Of a stretch of 64,000 nt of DNA, positions 42,045 through 51,287 are shown piece by piece. Origin of the DNA: Niallia sp. Man26 (GTDB taxonomy: Bacteria; Bacillota; Bacilli; Bacillales; Cytobacillaceae); the NCBI RefSeq assembly GCF_022049065.2, contig NZ_CP095743.1:511001-575000 (forward strand). Direction: 5' to 3'. The notes below the pieces were generated by a model. That model saw only the letters and a program-made list of their open reading frames with translations, had not been told where the DNA came from and searched no databases. The translations under genes were made by a program, and so were the position numbers. How positions within the stretch are numbered: position 1 is the stretch's first letter; each line of letters starts with the position of its first letter.

Positions 42045-44450
42045 ATGAAAAAGAAATTAGTCATGATTGGAAACGGCATGGCAGGAGTCCGAACTGTTGA
42101 AGAAATACTAAAGAGAAATACTGATAGCTTTGATATTACCATTATTGGAGATGAACCTTATCCAAACTATAATCGCATTATGCTTTCAAATGTTTTGCAA
42201 GGAAAGACGACGGTCGATGATATTTACATTAATGACTGGAGCTGGTATGAGGAAAATCACATTCACTTAATAACGGGAGAAAAGGTTATTAAGATTGATA
42301 GAAATAAAAAAGAACTAGTCACAGATAAAAACCAACTCATTAACTATGATGAGCTAATTATTGCTACAGGATCGAGTGCCTTTATCCTGCCGATTCCCGG
42401 AAGTGAATTAGAAGGAGTTATCGGATTTAGGACGATTAAAGATACAGAAAAAATGCTGGAAACAGCTCAAAACTATAAAAAGGCTGTTGTTATTGGCGGT
42501 GGCTTATTGGGATTAGAAGCGGCAAGAGGGTTAATTGACCGTGGCATGGATGTCCATGTTGTTCATTTATTGCCGACCTTAATGGAGCAGCAGCTGGATG
42601 CAGCAGCAGCGAATCTCTTAAGAAAAGATTTGGAAGCACAAGGTATGAAGTTTTTGATGGAAAAACAAACAGCTGAAATTTATGGAGAGAACCGTGTGCA
42701 AGGCTTAGCGTTCACAGATGGATCATCTGTTGAATGTGATCTTGTTGTGATGGCTGTCGGGATTCGTCCGAATATTGCAATTGCTAAAGAAGCTGACTTA
42801 GAAGTGAACCGCGGAATTATTGTTAATGATTATATGGCAACATCTGATCCTTCTATCTATGCAGTCGGAGAATGTGCGGAACATAACGGGATAGCATATG
42901 GATTAGTTGCACCTCTTTATGAGCAAGGTACTGTCTTAGCTGATTATATAACAGGGAGACAGAGTGAGGGCTATCAAGGAAGTGTGCTTTCTACTCAGCT
43001 GAAAGTAGCCGGCTGTGACTTATTTTCAGGTGGAAAGATCCATGAAGATGAAAATACGCAAGCAATTATTGTTCATGACCAATTTGCAGGATTATACAAA
43101 AAAATCTTAGTAACAGAGAATAAAATCGTGGGGATTGTTCTTTACGGAGACGCTTCTGACGGCAATCGCCTGTTTAATATGCTGAAAAAACAGGCAGACA
43201 TCAGTGAATACACAAGCTCGTCTGTTTTGAGTAAAGCGGGTCAGGAAAGAGAAGAAGATTTAGTTGCAAGCATGAGTGCGGAAGATACAGTGTGCGGCTG
43301 TAACGGGGTAACAAAAGGAACAATCATCCAATCCATTCTAGAGCAAGGACTAAGCACATTTGAAGAAGTGAAAGGCTGTACAAAAGCAGGCGGATCTTGC
43401 GGCAAATGTAAACCAATGGTAGAGAGTATTTTAGCACATACCCTTGGAGACGGTTTTGATGCATCTTTGCAGAAGACAGGAATGTGCAGCTGTACAGCAT
43501 TAACTCGTGACGAAGTAGTCGCACAAATAAAAGAGAAGCAGCTGAAATCACCGAAGGAAGTGCGAATGGTTCTTGAGTTTGCAAGTGAAGAAGGATGTTC
43601 TAAATGTCGTCCGGCTTTGAATTACTATATGCGCATGCTGTTCCCGGAAGAATACGAGGATGATAAAGCATCAAGATTCGTGAATGAAAAGATGGAAGGA
43701 AATATTCAAAAAGATGGTACATTTTCTGTTGTCCCTCGGATGTATGGCGGAACAACGACGGCAGACGAATTAATTAAACTGGGCGAAGCAGCGAAAAAGT
43801 ATAATGTTCCGTTAGTGAAAATTACAGGTGCAAGCCGCATCGGACTGTACGGAGTGAAAAAAGAGGATGTACCACATGTATGGGAGGACTTAGGAATGCG
43901 TTCTGGCTATGCTTATTCTAAATCACTTCGAAACGTCAAATCCTGTGTCGGTTCAACATTCTGTCGTTTTGGGACTAAGGACTCTTTAGGGCTTGGCATT
44001 AAACTTGAACAAGCGATAGAGATGGTGGATACGCCGCATAAAATGAAGATGGGAGTTACTGGCTGTCCGCGTAACTGTGCTGAAGTGCTGACAAAAGACT
44101 TTGGGGTTGTTTGTGTAGAAAATGGCTATCAGCTGTATTTCGGCGGAAATGGAGGCACCGAAGTTCGAGAGTGTGACAGCTTAACTACTGTTAAAACAGA
44201 AGAAGAGGTTATAACATTTGCAAAAGCATATGTACAATATTACCGGGAAAATGCGAATTACGGAGAAAGAACAGCTCCATGGGTAGAGCGCACAGGCGCT
44301 GATAAGGTGAAAGAAACACTATTAAATGAAGAGAATGTTAAACAGTTTGTAAGCCGTTTTGAAAAGGCGCGATTAACATATAAAGAGGCTTGGTCTTCCA
44401 TATTGAGTGATGAAACGAAACGAGAAATGTATGAAGTAATTAAAGGATAA
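42045..44450 (+). CDS. nirB: Nitrite reductase [NAD(P)H] large subunit
   Basis: 801 residues. FAD/NAD pyridine-nucleotide reductase part (about 1-400, MIGNGMAGVRTVEEIL and IGGGLLGLEAARGL). Two BFD-type [2Fe-2S] segments (about 412-520, CGCNGVTKGTI..GGSCGKC). Sulfite/nitrite reductase half (about 540-790) with the siroheme-[4Fe-4S] cysteines CVGSTFC and GCPRNC. It reduces nitrite to ammonium in the cytoplasm. ATG at 42045 follows GGAGGGGAA; the TTG at 42030 is inside that site. First gene of the operon. Confidence 0.95.
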   Translation: MKKKLVMIGNGMAGVRTVEEILKRNTDSFDITIIGDEPYPNYNRIMLSNVLQGKTTVDDIYINDWSWYEENHIHLITGEKVIKIDRNKKELVTDKNQLINYDELIIATGSSAFILPIPGSELEGVIGFRTIKDTEKMLETAQNYKKAVVIGGGLLGLEAARGLIDRGMDVHVVHLLPTLMEQQLDAAAANLLRKDLEAQGMKFLMEKQTAEIYGENRVQGLAFTDGSSVECDLVVMAVGIRPNIAIAKEADLEVNRGIIVNDYMATSDPSIYAVGECAEHNGIAYGLVAPLYEQGTVLADYITGRQSEGYQGSVLSTQLKVAGCDLFSGGKIHEDENTQAIIVHDQFAGLYKKILVTENKIVGIVLYGDASDGNRLFNMLKKQADISEYTSSSVLSKAGQEREEDLVASMSAEDTVCGCNGVTKGTIIQSILEQGLSTFEEVKGCTKAGGSCGKCKPMVESILAHTLGDGFDASLQKTGMCSCTALTRDEVVAQIKEKQLKSPKEVRMVLEFASEEGCSKCRPALNYYMRMLFPEEYEDDKASRFVNEKMEGNIQKDGTFSVVPRMYGGTTTADELIKLGEAAKKYNVPLVKITGASRIGLYGVKKEDVPHVWEDLGMRSGYAYSKSLRNVKSCVGSTFCRFGTKDSLGLGIKLEQAIEMVDTPHKMKMGVTGCPRNCAEVLTKDFGVVCVENGYQLYFGGNGGTEVRECDSLTTVKTEEEVITFAKAYVQYYRENANYGERTAPWVERTGADKVKETLLNEENVKQFVSRFEKARLTYKEAWSSILSDETKREMYEVIKG

Positions 44451-44483
44451 TCGTTAAGGATAAAAATGGAGGGGGAAGTAAAA

Positions 44484-44801
44484 ATGACAGCAACAAAAGA
44501 ATGGACGAAAATTATGAAAAAAGCGGATCTGCCAGTTCAAATCGGCAAAGAAGTGCATCTGAAAGGAAAATCAATTGCTTTATTTCATCTTTCTAATGGT
44601 GAAGTAAGAGCGATAGAGAACCGCTGCCCACATCAAAACGGCCCTTTGGCAGAGGGGATTGTGTCTGGAGAGTATGTTTTCTGCCCGCTGCATGATTGGA
44701 AGATTTCTTTAGTTACAGGGCTCGTGCAAAAACCAGACGAGGGCTGTGTAGAAGTATATGAAACATTAATAAAAGACGACGAAATTTATGTAATGGTGTA
44801 A
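44484..44801 (+). CDS. nirD: Nitrite reductase small subunit, Rieske protein
   Basis: 105 residues. Rieske [2Fe-2S] ligands Cys48-x-His50 and Cys67-x2-His70 (CPH and CPLH). Partner of NirB. ATG at 44484 follows GGAGGGGGAAG; an in-frame ATG at 44466 lies before that site. Only three bases separate it from the next gene. Confidence 0.93.
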   Translation: MTATKEWTKIMKKADLPVQIGKEVHLKGKSIALFHLSNGEVRAIENRCPHQNGPLAEGIVSGEYVFCPLHDWKISLVTGLVQKPDEGCVEVYETLIKDDEIYVMV

Positions 44802-44804
44802 AAA

Positions 44805-46280
44805 ATGAAAACAAACAAGGGGTATGTAGCATTTGTGGGAGCAGGACCTGGAGATATTGGCTTGATTACTGCAAAGGGGATGGAGTGCTTACGGAAAGCG
44901 GATGTTGTTTTGTACGACCGTCTCGCCAATCCGCGGCTTTTACGCTTCACAAAGAATGACTGTGTTTTCATATACTGCGGAAAGCTGCCAAATCATCATA
45001 TTATGCGGCAAGAAAAGATTAATGAAACATTAGTAAGGGAGTCATTAAAGGGAAAATATGTAGTCCGGTTAAAAGGCGGTGATCCTTCTGTTTTTGGCAG
45101 AGTCGGCGAAGAAGCAGAAGCAATTGCCAAATACAATATACCGTTTGAGATAGTGCCTGGAATAACAGCAAGCATTGCCGCGAGCATCTATGCAGGCATT
45201 CCAGTAACGCACCGCGATTACAGCAATAGTTTTACGATTAGAACAGGGCATAGATGCAAGAAAAATGAAGGTTTAACATCCTTACCTAAGCAGGAAGCGG
45301 CAGGAGAAACACTAGCGTACTATATGGGGGTACAAGGCTTGCCGGACATCTGCGAGCAGTTACTATTAGAAGGCTATGCTAGTAATACAAAGGCAGCTGT
45401 TATTGAATGGGGGACTTTAGGAAAACAGAGGGTGGTAGAAGGCACATTAAAGACAATTGTTGAAAAGGTAACGGAAGCAAATGTGAAAAACCCTGCTTTA
45501 ACGATAGTTGGTGATGTGGTCAAGCTGCGGTCAAGCATTGCTTGGTTTGAGAAAAAACCTTTTTATCAACGAAAGCTGCTGATTGCAGGTGACCAAGAAG
45601 AAAGCATGCTTGAAAGGCATTTTACAATCAACGGAGCAGAAGCTTATGCATTTCCTGCTTTACTAACAATCCCTCATTCCTTTTCAAATGAAGAATTGCA
45701 AATAGTGATGGAAGCTGAAAGATTAATTTTTGCTTCTCCGGAAGGAATAGATATCTTATTCTCCCAGCTGTTTAAGGCTGGGTATGATATAAGGAATCTT
45801 CCGCGGCGGATTGAACATCTGTCTGAAAAAGTCCGTGAAGAGCTACAAAAAAGAGGAGTGCACAGTAATAAGGCATCCTTTGATAGAAGCAAAGCGGTTT
45901 TAATTGGTGACATGCAGGCATTAACTGAAAATACATTTTCGAATAATTTGCTCGTAATACCAAGTCATCATGTGGATATCGATACTAGATTTGATGAGAT
46001 AAATGAACGATTATTGACAGAAGATGCTTGGGAAACTGTTGTTTTTTCGAATAAACGCTCAATCGATCTCTTTCAGCAAGAATGGAATTATTATACTAAA
46101 AGAGATCCTAAGGAATTGTCTTTTGCTGCAATAGGTCAATCAGTAAAAAAATATGCATTACAAATGGGATTCAGGCGTGTAGATGAGAAGGTCCAGCAAG
46201 AATTAGATAAAAAAGAATGGATGCGTGATCACGAATGGACGCAATTGTATACATTGGACATGGCAGCATTAAGCCTATAG
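44805..46280 (+). CDS. cobA: Uroporphyrinogen-III C-methyltransferase fused to HemD-like domain
   Basis: 491 residues. Residues about 1-245 are the SAM-dependent methyltransferase (FVGAGPGDIGLITAKGMECL, RLKGGDPSVFGRVGEEAE, VPGITASIAASIYAGIPVTH), making precorrin-2 for siroheme. The C-terminal half (about 255-490) has the two-lobe layout of uroporphyrinogen-III synthase (SPEGIDILFSQL, VFSNKRSIDLF). The fusion would supply both steps to siroheme, the NirB cofactor. No clear ribosome site except in the nirD end, so coupling is likely. Its end overlaps sirB by 46 bases. Confidence 0.87.
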   Translation: MKTNKGYVAFVGAGPGDIGLITAKGMECLRKADVVLYDRLANPRLLRFTKNDCVFIYCGKLPNHHIMRQEKINETLVRESLKGKYVVRLKGGDPSVFGRVGEEAEAIAKYNIPFEIVPGITASIAASIYAGIPVTHRDYSNSFTIRTGHRCKKNEGLTSLPKQEAAGETLAYYMGVQGLPDICEQLLLEGYASNTKAAVIEWGTLGKQRVVEGTLKTIVEKVTEANVKNPALTIVGDVVKLRSSIAWFEKKPFYQRKLLIAGDQEESMLERHFTINGAEAYAFPALLTIPHSFSNEELQIVMEAERLIFASPEGIDILFSQLFKAGYDIRNLPRRIEHLSEKVREELQKRGVHSNKASFDRSKAVLIGDMQALTENTFSNNLLVIPSHHVDIDTRFDEINERLLTEDAWETVVFSNKRSIDLFQQEWNYYTKRDPKELSFAAIGQSVKKYALQMGFRRVDEKVQQELDKKEWMRDHEWTQLYTLDMAALSL

Positions 46281-46969
46281 GAAACAAACAGTTTACAACG
46301 TTTGTTGAAGAAGTAAAAAAAGAAGTGAATATACAGGTTCAAGAAGTTGCCTTTTTAGAGCTTGTTTCACCATCAATTTCTGAAACAATGAAAAAGGTAA
46401 TTACAGGCGGAGCAAAAGATATCTTAGTAGTTCCTGTTTTGCTGTTTGCGGCAACTCATTTTAAGAGAGATATTCCAGAAGAGCTAGCTGAAATGAAAGT
46501 GATATTTCCAGAGGTAAACTTCTATGTTTCTAGACCATTTGATGTTCATCCCAAAATGATAGACTTAGTCATAAAACGAATTCAAGAAAAACGAATCGAC
46601 AATGAAGGAAGTATTCTAATTGTCGGCAGAGGCAGCAGTGATCCTGAACCAATTCTGAAGCTGTTGGAAATGAGCCATCATATTTACCGCAGATTAGATG
46701 CACCTGTCTATACTGCCTTTTTAACTGCTGGTAAGCCGGACTTTGTTAATGAGTTGAATAAACTTCAGCAAGAGTACAGCAAAATTTATATTGTCCCATA
46801 TCTATTATTTACAGGTATGCTGTTAAAAAGAATGGAAAGTGCTGTTGCGAACAGCCGCCAAGAGGTCATTCTTTGTGATCCGCTGCAATACGACTCACGC
46901 CTGAAGCAGGTGCTGTTAGAAAGGATGCAAGAGCAAATAATGGCTGAACGGGGAAATGAAGCAAGATGA
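46235..46969 (+). CDS. sirB: Sirohydrochlorin cobalto/ferrochelatase, CbiX/SirB type
   Basis: 244 residues in two similar halves. IVYIGHGSIKPIGNKQFTTF carries the N-terminal metal-binding histidine, VPVLLFAATHFKRDIPEE the second, and the C-terminal half repeats the pattern (ILIVGRGSSDPEP, VPYLLFTGMLLKRM). It inserts iron to finish siroheme. The start ATG lies within the end of the preceding gene, an unusually long 46-base overlap. The gap to nirC is 12 bases. Confidence 0.87.
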   Translation: MDAIVYIGHGSIKPIGNKQFTTFVEEVKKEVNIQVQEVAFLELVSPSISETMKKVITGGAKDILVVPVLLFAATHFKRDIPEELAEMKVIFPEVNFYVSRPFDVHPKMIDLVIKRIQEKRIDNEGSILIVGRGSSDPEPILKLLEMSHHIYRRLDAPVYTAFLTAGKPDFVNELNKLQQEYSKIYIVPYLLFTGMLLKRMESAVANSRQEVILCDPLQYDSRLKQVLLERMQEQIMAERGNEAR

Positions 46970-46981
46970 GGAGTGTTTAAC

Positions 46982-47782
46982 ATGAAAGATGTAATTACAG
47001 CTTTTAGTAACACTGCATTAATGAAGACAAATGCACTTAATGCAAACAAAAGTAAGTATATAGTAGGCTCAATGCTTGCTGGTTTTTTCGTTGGATTAGG
47101 GATAATTCTTATTTTTACAATTGGCGGTATGCTGGCTCCAGCTGAGTTTGCTGGTACAAAAATTATCATGGGAGTCTCCTTTGGTATTGCTTTGAGCTTA
47201 GTGATTATGGCAGGCGCAGATCTTTTTACTGGCAATAATATGGTGATGACAATTGGGATGCTGGAAAATAAAGTGACCTGGAAAGACACGGGCAAAGTAT
47301 GGGGATTCAGCTATATCGGCAACTTTATCGGCTCTATCCTTGTGGCATTATTATTCAGTTATTCTGGTTTAGCTATTGGCGGTGTAGCTGATTTTGTAAC
47401 AAGTGGAGCAGCAGCAAAGATGAATGCTCCTTTTATGGAATTGCTTATCCGCGGCATTCTTTGTAATATATTAGTTTGTTTAGCTGTATGGTGCTCCGTC
47501 AAGCTCAAGGATGAAACGGCTAAATTAATTATGATATTTTGGTGTCTCTTTGCATTTATCACTTCTGGCTTTGAACATAGCATTGCAAATATGACGTTGC
47601 TATCTATTGCGTTAATCATCCCGCATCCTGAGACAGTCTCTTTTGGGGGGATGTTTGCTAATTTGCTGCCAGTAACACTTGGCAATATTATCGGAGGCGC
47701 TGTTTTTGTAGGTGCTGCGTATTGGTATAATATTTCAGAAAAGACACAAGCGGTTGTTAAGTCTTTTAAGAAGGAAGCATAA
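46982..47782 (+). CDS. nirC: Formate/nitrite transporter family channel
   Basis: 266 residues with six helices of the FNT fold: GSMLAGFFVGLGIILIFTIG, LVIMAGADLFTGNNMVM and LLIRGILCNILVCLAVWCSV with HSIANM. It brings nitrite in (or lets it out) for NirBD. ATG at 46982 follows GAGGAG. Last gene of the operon. Confidence 0.92.
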   Translation: MKDVITAFSNTALMKTNALNANKSKYIVGSMLAGFFVGLGIILIFTIGGMLAPAEFAGTKIIMGVSFGIALSLVIMAGADLFTGNNMVMTIGMLENKVTWKDTGKVWGFSYIGNFIGSILVALLFSYSGLAIGGVADFVTSGAAAKMNAPFMELLIRGILCNILVCLAVWCSVKLKDETAKLIMIFWCLFAFITSGFEHSIANMTLLSIALIIPHPETVSFGGMFANLLPVTLGNIIGGAVFVGAAYWYNISEKTQAVVKSFKKEA

Positions 47783-47792
47783 TATAATATTA

Positions 47793-47808
47793 TGTGAATT
47801 TATTCACA
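47793..47808. promoter_or_regulatory. Second Fnr/Rex-type palindrome, after nirC
   Basis: TGTGAATTTATTCACA, perfect inverted repeat, nearly the Rex box TTGTGAAnnnnTTCACAA. It lies between the nirC stop and the shared terminator, where no promoter is expected. Confidence 0.5.
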
Positions 47809-47815
47809 AAAAAAC

Positions 47816-47858
47816 AGGAAGAGGGCAAGTTATCCAATTATAACTTGCCCCTCTTCCT
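47816..47858. terminator. Bidirectional terminator nirC/ankyrin gene
   Basis: AGGAAGAGGGCAAGTTAT pairs with ATAACTTGCCCCTCTTCCT (one bulge), followed by ATTTTTT; the genes converge. Confidence 0.9.
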
Positions 47859-48615
47859 ATTTTTTAGCGCCTGCATCTATAAGAATATCTTTTATCTCCG
47901 TAAAACCTAGCTCCTTTGCATGTTGAAGGGGAGTAACCCCATTCGAGTCAGGGATGTTAACATCTGCTCCATGCTTTATTAATAATTGAATTGTTTCCTG
48001 TTGATTTTCCCCGCCATCACTAAGCACAATTGCTTCTAGCATAGCTGTCCAGCCAAGATTATTAACATGGTTAACATCTATATCCGTGTTGTCGAGAAGC
48101 TCTTTAATAACATCCACATAGCCGTGCTCAGATGCAGGAATTAATGCTGTTCCGCCAAATCTATTTACCAGCTTTGGATCTGCTCCAGCATTTATAGTCA
48201 GCTTAACAATTTCTAAATATCCTTCTGCCCCAGCATACAAGAAAGGGTTATTTTTCATATTATCTTGAATATTAACATCAGCACCATTTTCAATCAGAAG
48301 CTTTACTGTTTCTGGATCATTGTTGTAAGTAGCAACCATTGCTGCAGTCCGGCCCTCTTGATCGACACTGTTAATATCGATTCCCTTTTCTATGAAACTC
48401 GTAATTTCAGATATATTGCCAGTCTCCACTGCTTGAAAAAACTGCTCTTTTTCTTGATTACTCATCGGTTCTTCTGAGTCAGCCTCCTTATGTTTCATCA
48501 TTGTTTCTTCTGAGTTGTTCTCTTTGTCCTGGTTAGCCGTTTTCTGTTGTTCTGGAGCTGGTTGACAACCAACCAAAATGATTGTGGCTAAAAATAAGAT
48601 TAATAGAGTTCGCAA
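47857..48615 (-). CDS. Ankyrin-repeat lipoprotein
   Basis: 252 residues. Signal with lipobox LVGC (Cys17) predicts a membrane-anchored lipoprotein. A charged linker is followed by about six ankyrin repeats (residues about 65-250), e.g. DQEGRTAAMVATYNNDPETV and NNPFLYAGAEGYLEIVKLTI. Binding partner unknown. The start is TTG behind AAGGAGGG. It follows the two amidohydrolase genes by 33 bases and may share their transcript. Confidence 0.85.
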   Translation of the reverse strand: MRTLLILFLATIILVGCQPAPEQQKTANQDKENNSEETMMKHKEADSEEPMSNQEKEQFFQAVETGNISEITSFIEKGIDINSVDQEGRTAAMVATYNNDPETVKLLIENGADVNIQDNMKNNPFLYAGAEGYLEIVKLTINAGADPKLVNRFGGTALIPASEHGYVDVIKELLDNTDIDVNHVNNLGWTAMLEAIVLSDGGENQQETIQLLIKHGADVNIPDSNGVTPLQHAKELGFTEIKDILIDAGAKK

Positions 48616-48648
48616 AAAGAATTTTCCCTCCTTTATCCTTTGTCGGTA

Positions 48649-49878
48649 TTAGCGGGAAAGAGACCCTGATAGCAATGTTCCTTTATAAAAGACTGCTTCT
48701 CTAGTTGCCCGTCTTGCCACTGCTTCAGCACTGCATGATGCTTTAACAAGATTCATATCAGCATCATCTCCAACAATTGGCCAAACTTGTTTGCCTTGCT
48801 TATTTAACGGTGTTTTTCCCCCAGTCGCAAACCGCAGTGACTGTGATAAAGACCATTCATCCACATAGCCGTAAAGCTCTGCGAGACGGCCAACCTTTTC
48901 TAAATTATCGCCGTTGCCAAACGGGGACCAATGGTCAGTAAGGCTGTCTGTGCCTAGTAATACTGGAACACCTTTCTTTGTTAATAATGGAATAGGCATG
49001 ATTAATTTACCAATAGGGACTGTTGTAGTCACTGCGATTCCAAGATGAGCAAAGCGCTCGGCCAGTTCAGCAGCTTTTATATCAGGAACACCGGCAAATC
49101 CAAAGGCGTGGCTGACGGTTACTTTGTTGTGCAAACCTGCTTGCTCCGTTAAATCAGCCAATCGATTCATTGTAAACAACCCTAAATGGTCTCTGTCATG
49201 GATATGGATATCCACCTCTGAATTAGTATCAACGGCCATCTCTATAATCGTATTCAACGATTTTTCTATATTCCCGTCGACTGAATGCGGATCCACTCCG
49301 CCAACATGTGTAGCACCATTTGTTAGTGCTTCTTTGACAAGACTCGCTACACCAGAATGAAGCAAACCATGCTGAGGGAAAGCAACAATCTCATGTGAAA
49401 TCTTTCCCGAGAAGGAAGCAAGAGCTTCTAGTGAAGCTTCTAAATTTTTCAGTCCGATGACAGGATCAATGTTAACATGGGTGCGGACATGGGTTGAACC
49501 GAACCCAATCAGTAAATCTAAGATTTTCATTGCTCTTTCTTTGGCAGTCGGCAGCAGTTGAGGCAGCAGTTCTTTTTCCTCTGCAAAGCGATCAAAGATG
49601 TTTTTTGCTGGTGTAACAGCTTTCCATGGACCGCCATAATAAGTTTTATCAATGTGAATATGCATTTCTTTAAATGTTGGCAGCATTAGAGATTTTCTTG
49701 CATCATACTTGATAACATCATCACTAATGAATGTTGACTCAGGAACAATCTCAGCAAATTTTCCGTTTTCAATGAGAATATGGAAAATGGATGTGTTTGT
49801 GCCAGTAACTATATCGTCTTTAAATTGATATCCTGTTTCTAAACGGACATTTTTCAGCCAATAAGAAGAATGTGTCAT
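48649..49878 (-). CDS. Cytosine-deaminase-like amidohydrolase, copy 1
   Basis: 409 residues of the metal-dependent amidohydrolase (TIM barrel) family. Metal ligands His73 and His75 (HIHID), His225 in DIHIHD, His257 (SHAF) and Asp311 (GTDSLTDHWSPFG). The DSLTDHWSPFG motif is close to cytosine deaminase, but its usual HxDE motif is HxHD here, so the substrate may be another N-heterocycle or amide. It follows copy 2 by seven bases in the same direction; its ribosome site AAAGGATGA lies across the junction. Confidence 0.82.
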   Translation of the reverse strand: MTHSSYWLKNVRLETGYQFKDDIVTGTNTSIFHILIENGKFAEIVPESTFISDDVIKYDARKSLMLPTFKEMHIHIDKTYYGGPWKAVTPAKNIFDRFAEEKELLPQLLPTAKERAMKILDLLIGFGSTHVRTHVNIDPVIGLKNLEASLEALASFSGKISHEIVAFPQHGLLHSGVASLVKEALTNGATHVGGVDPHSVDGNIEKSLNTIIEMAVDTNSEVDIHIHDRDHLGLFTMNRLADLTEQAGLHNKVTVSHAFGFAGVPDIKAAELAERFAHLGIAVTTTVPIGKLIMPIPLLTKKGVPVLLGTDSLTDHWSPFGNGDNLEKVGRLAELYGYVDEWSLSQSLRFATGGKTPLNKQGKQVWPIVGDDADMNLVKASCSAEAVARRATREAVFYKGTLLSGSLSR

Positions 49879-49885
49879 CTATGAA

Positions 49886-51115
49886 TCATCCTTTCGTAAA
49901 TCCACCTGCTACTAATTTTCCTTTATACAGAACTGCTGGGCGGTTTGATCTTCTGGCAATTGCTTCAGCAGAGCAGCTTGCTTCTGTAAAGACAATGCTT
50001 GCCTCATCGCCGATTTTCGGCCAAACCTGCTGTCCATTTTTGTTCAATGGTGTAATTCCGCCTGTTATAAAACCAAGAGTTTCTGCAAGCTTTTGTTCTG
50101 TTGATCTGCCGGAAAGCTGGGCTAATGTGCTGGCTCTCTCTAAAATATCTCCATTGCCAAAGGGCGACCATGAGTCAAAAATATTGTCACAAGCAACTGC
50201 AACTTGAACTCCTTTATCATGAAGAAAGCTGACGGGGGGGATGGTTCTGCCAATTGGTACACTAGTAATAATGGAAATGCCAAGTTCAGCAAGCATCCGT
50301 GCCATTTCATCAGCTTCCCCTTTACCCATGTCTCCTAATGCAAAAGCATGGCTGATGGCCACTCGTCCATGCCAGCCGGCCTCTTCTGTCAGTTTTGCCA
50401 GCCTTCTAATTGTCGCTAACCCAAGCTGACCAGGATCATGTAAATGCAAATCAATACCTACATTTTCTTCCACAGCAATATCCATCATCTGCTGTAAGGA
50501 TTTTTCCATATTTCCATCAACATTGGCAGGGTCAACACCACCCACTAAGCCTGCTCCATTGCGGACAGCATCTCTTACTAAATCTGCGCAGTTATTCAAT
50601 AGCAAGCCATGCTGTGGAAAAGCAACAATCTCGTAAGATAATTTCCCTTCATATTCTGCAAGTGCTTCCTGAACCTCAAAGAAGTTTTTTAGGCCTGCTT
50701 CTTGATAGATATCCACATGTGTGCGAATATGTGTAGAACCAGCTTGTAGCAGAACTTCAATAAGTGCTTGAGCCCTTTCTTTTGTTGTCGTTGGAAGGGT
50801 GGGCAACACGTTTTTTTCAAGTTCAAACCGTTCAAAAATGCTTGAAACAGGTGTAACTGCACGCCATTTATCTCCAAGTAATGTCTTGTCTAAATGAACA
50901 TGCTTTTCAACAAAGGAGGGTAAAGCTAATAAATTATGAACATCTTTTTTTGGTAAATGATCGTCCAGCAACGTATCAGCAGAGATGATGTTGGCGATTT
51001 TGCCATTTTCGACAAACAGGTGGCAGTTTTCCGTTATTGTGCCAATAATCGCCCCATGTTCATAGCGATAACCTTTTTCTAAACATACATTTGTTAGCCA
51101 GTAGGATGAAGACAT
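49886..51115 (-). CDS. Cytosine-deaminase-like amidohydrolase, copy 2
   Basis: 409 residues, the same length and layout as copy 1: HVHLDKT, THIRTHVDIYQEAGLKNF, FPQHGLL, DLHLHD, SHAF and ACDNIFDSWSPFG. The pair clearly arose by tandem duplication and has drifted apart, so the substrates may differ. Both show HxHD where cytosine deaminase has HxDE. The ATG at 51115 follows GTGGTGA; the frame is open further upstream without a ribosome site. Divergent from a DeoR regulator. Confidence 0.82.
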   Translation of the reverse strand: MSSSYWLTNVCLEKGYRYEHGAIIGTITENCHLFVENGKIANIISADTLLDDHLPKKDVHNLLALPSFVEKHVHLDKTLLGDKWRAVTPVSSIFERFELEKNVLPTLPTTTKERAQALIEVLLQAGSTHIRTHVDIYQEAGLKNFFEVQEALAEYEGKLSYEIVAFPQHGLLLNNCADLVRDAVRNGAGLVGGVDPANVDGNMEKSLQQMMDIAVEENVGIDLHLHDPGQLGLATIRRLAKLTEEAGWHGRVAISHAFALGDMGKGEADEMARMLAELGISIITSVPIGRTIPPVSFLHDKGVQVAVACDNIFDSWSPFGNGDILERASTLAQLSGRSTEQKLAETLGFITGGITPLNKNGQQVWPKIGDEASIVFTEASCSAEAIARRSNRPAVLYKGKLVAGGFTKG

Positions 51116-51239
51116 TGTGTCACCACTTTCTTTGTGATAATTAGTTAAGGAGAAATAAGTTATACATAGTTGTTTACAGTAATCATAACGAACTAAAAAT
51201 GCATATTCAAGCAAAAAAACTTAAATAAAATGCGATATT

Positions 51240-51268
51240 TTGCAAATTGACTTAAAAAAACTTATAAT
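51240..51268 (+). promoter_or_regulatory. SigA promoter of the DeoR regulator
   Basis: TTGCAA, 17 bases, TATAAT, 20 bases before the start codon. Confidence 0.65.
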
Positions 51269-51287
51269 AAAAGAACGAGGTGAAATA

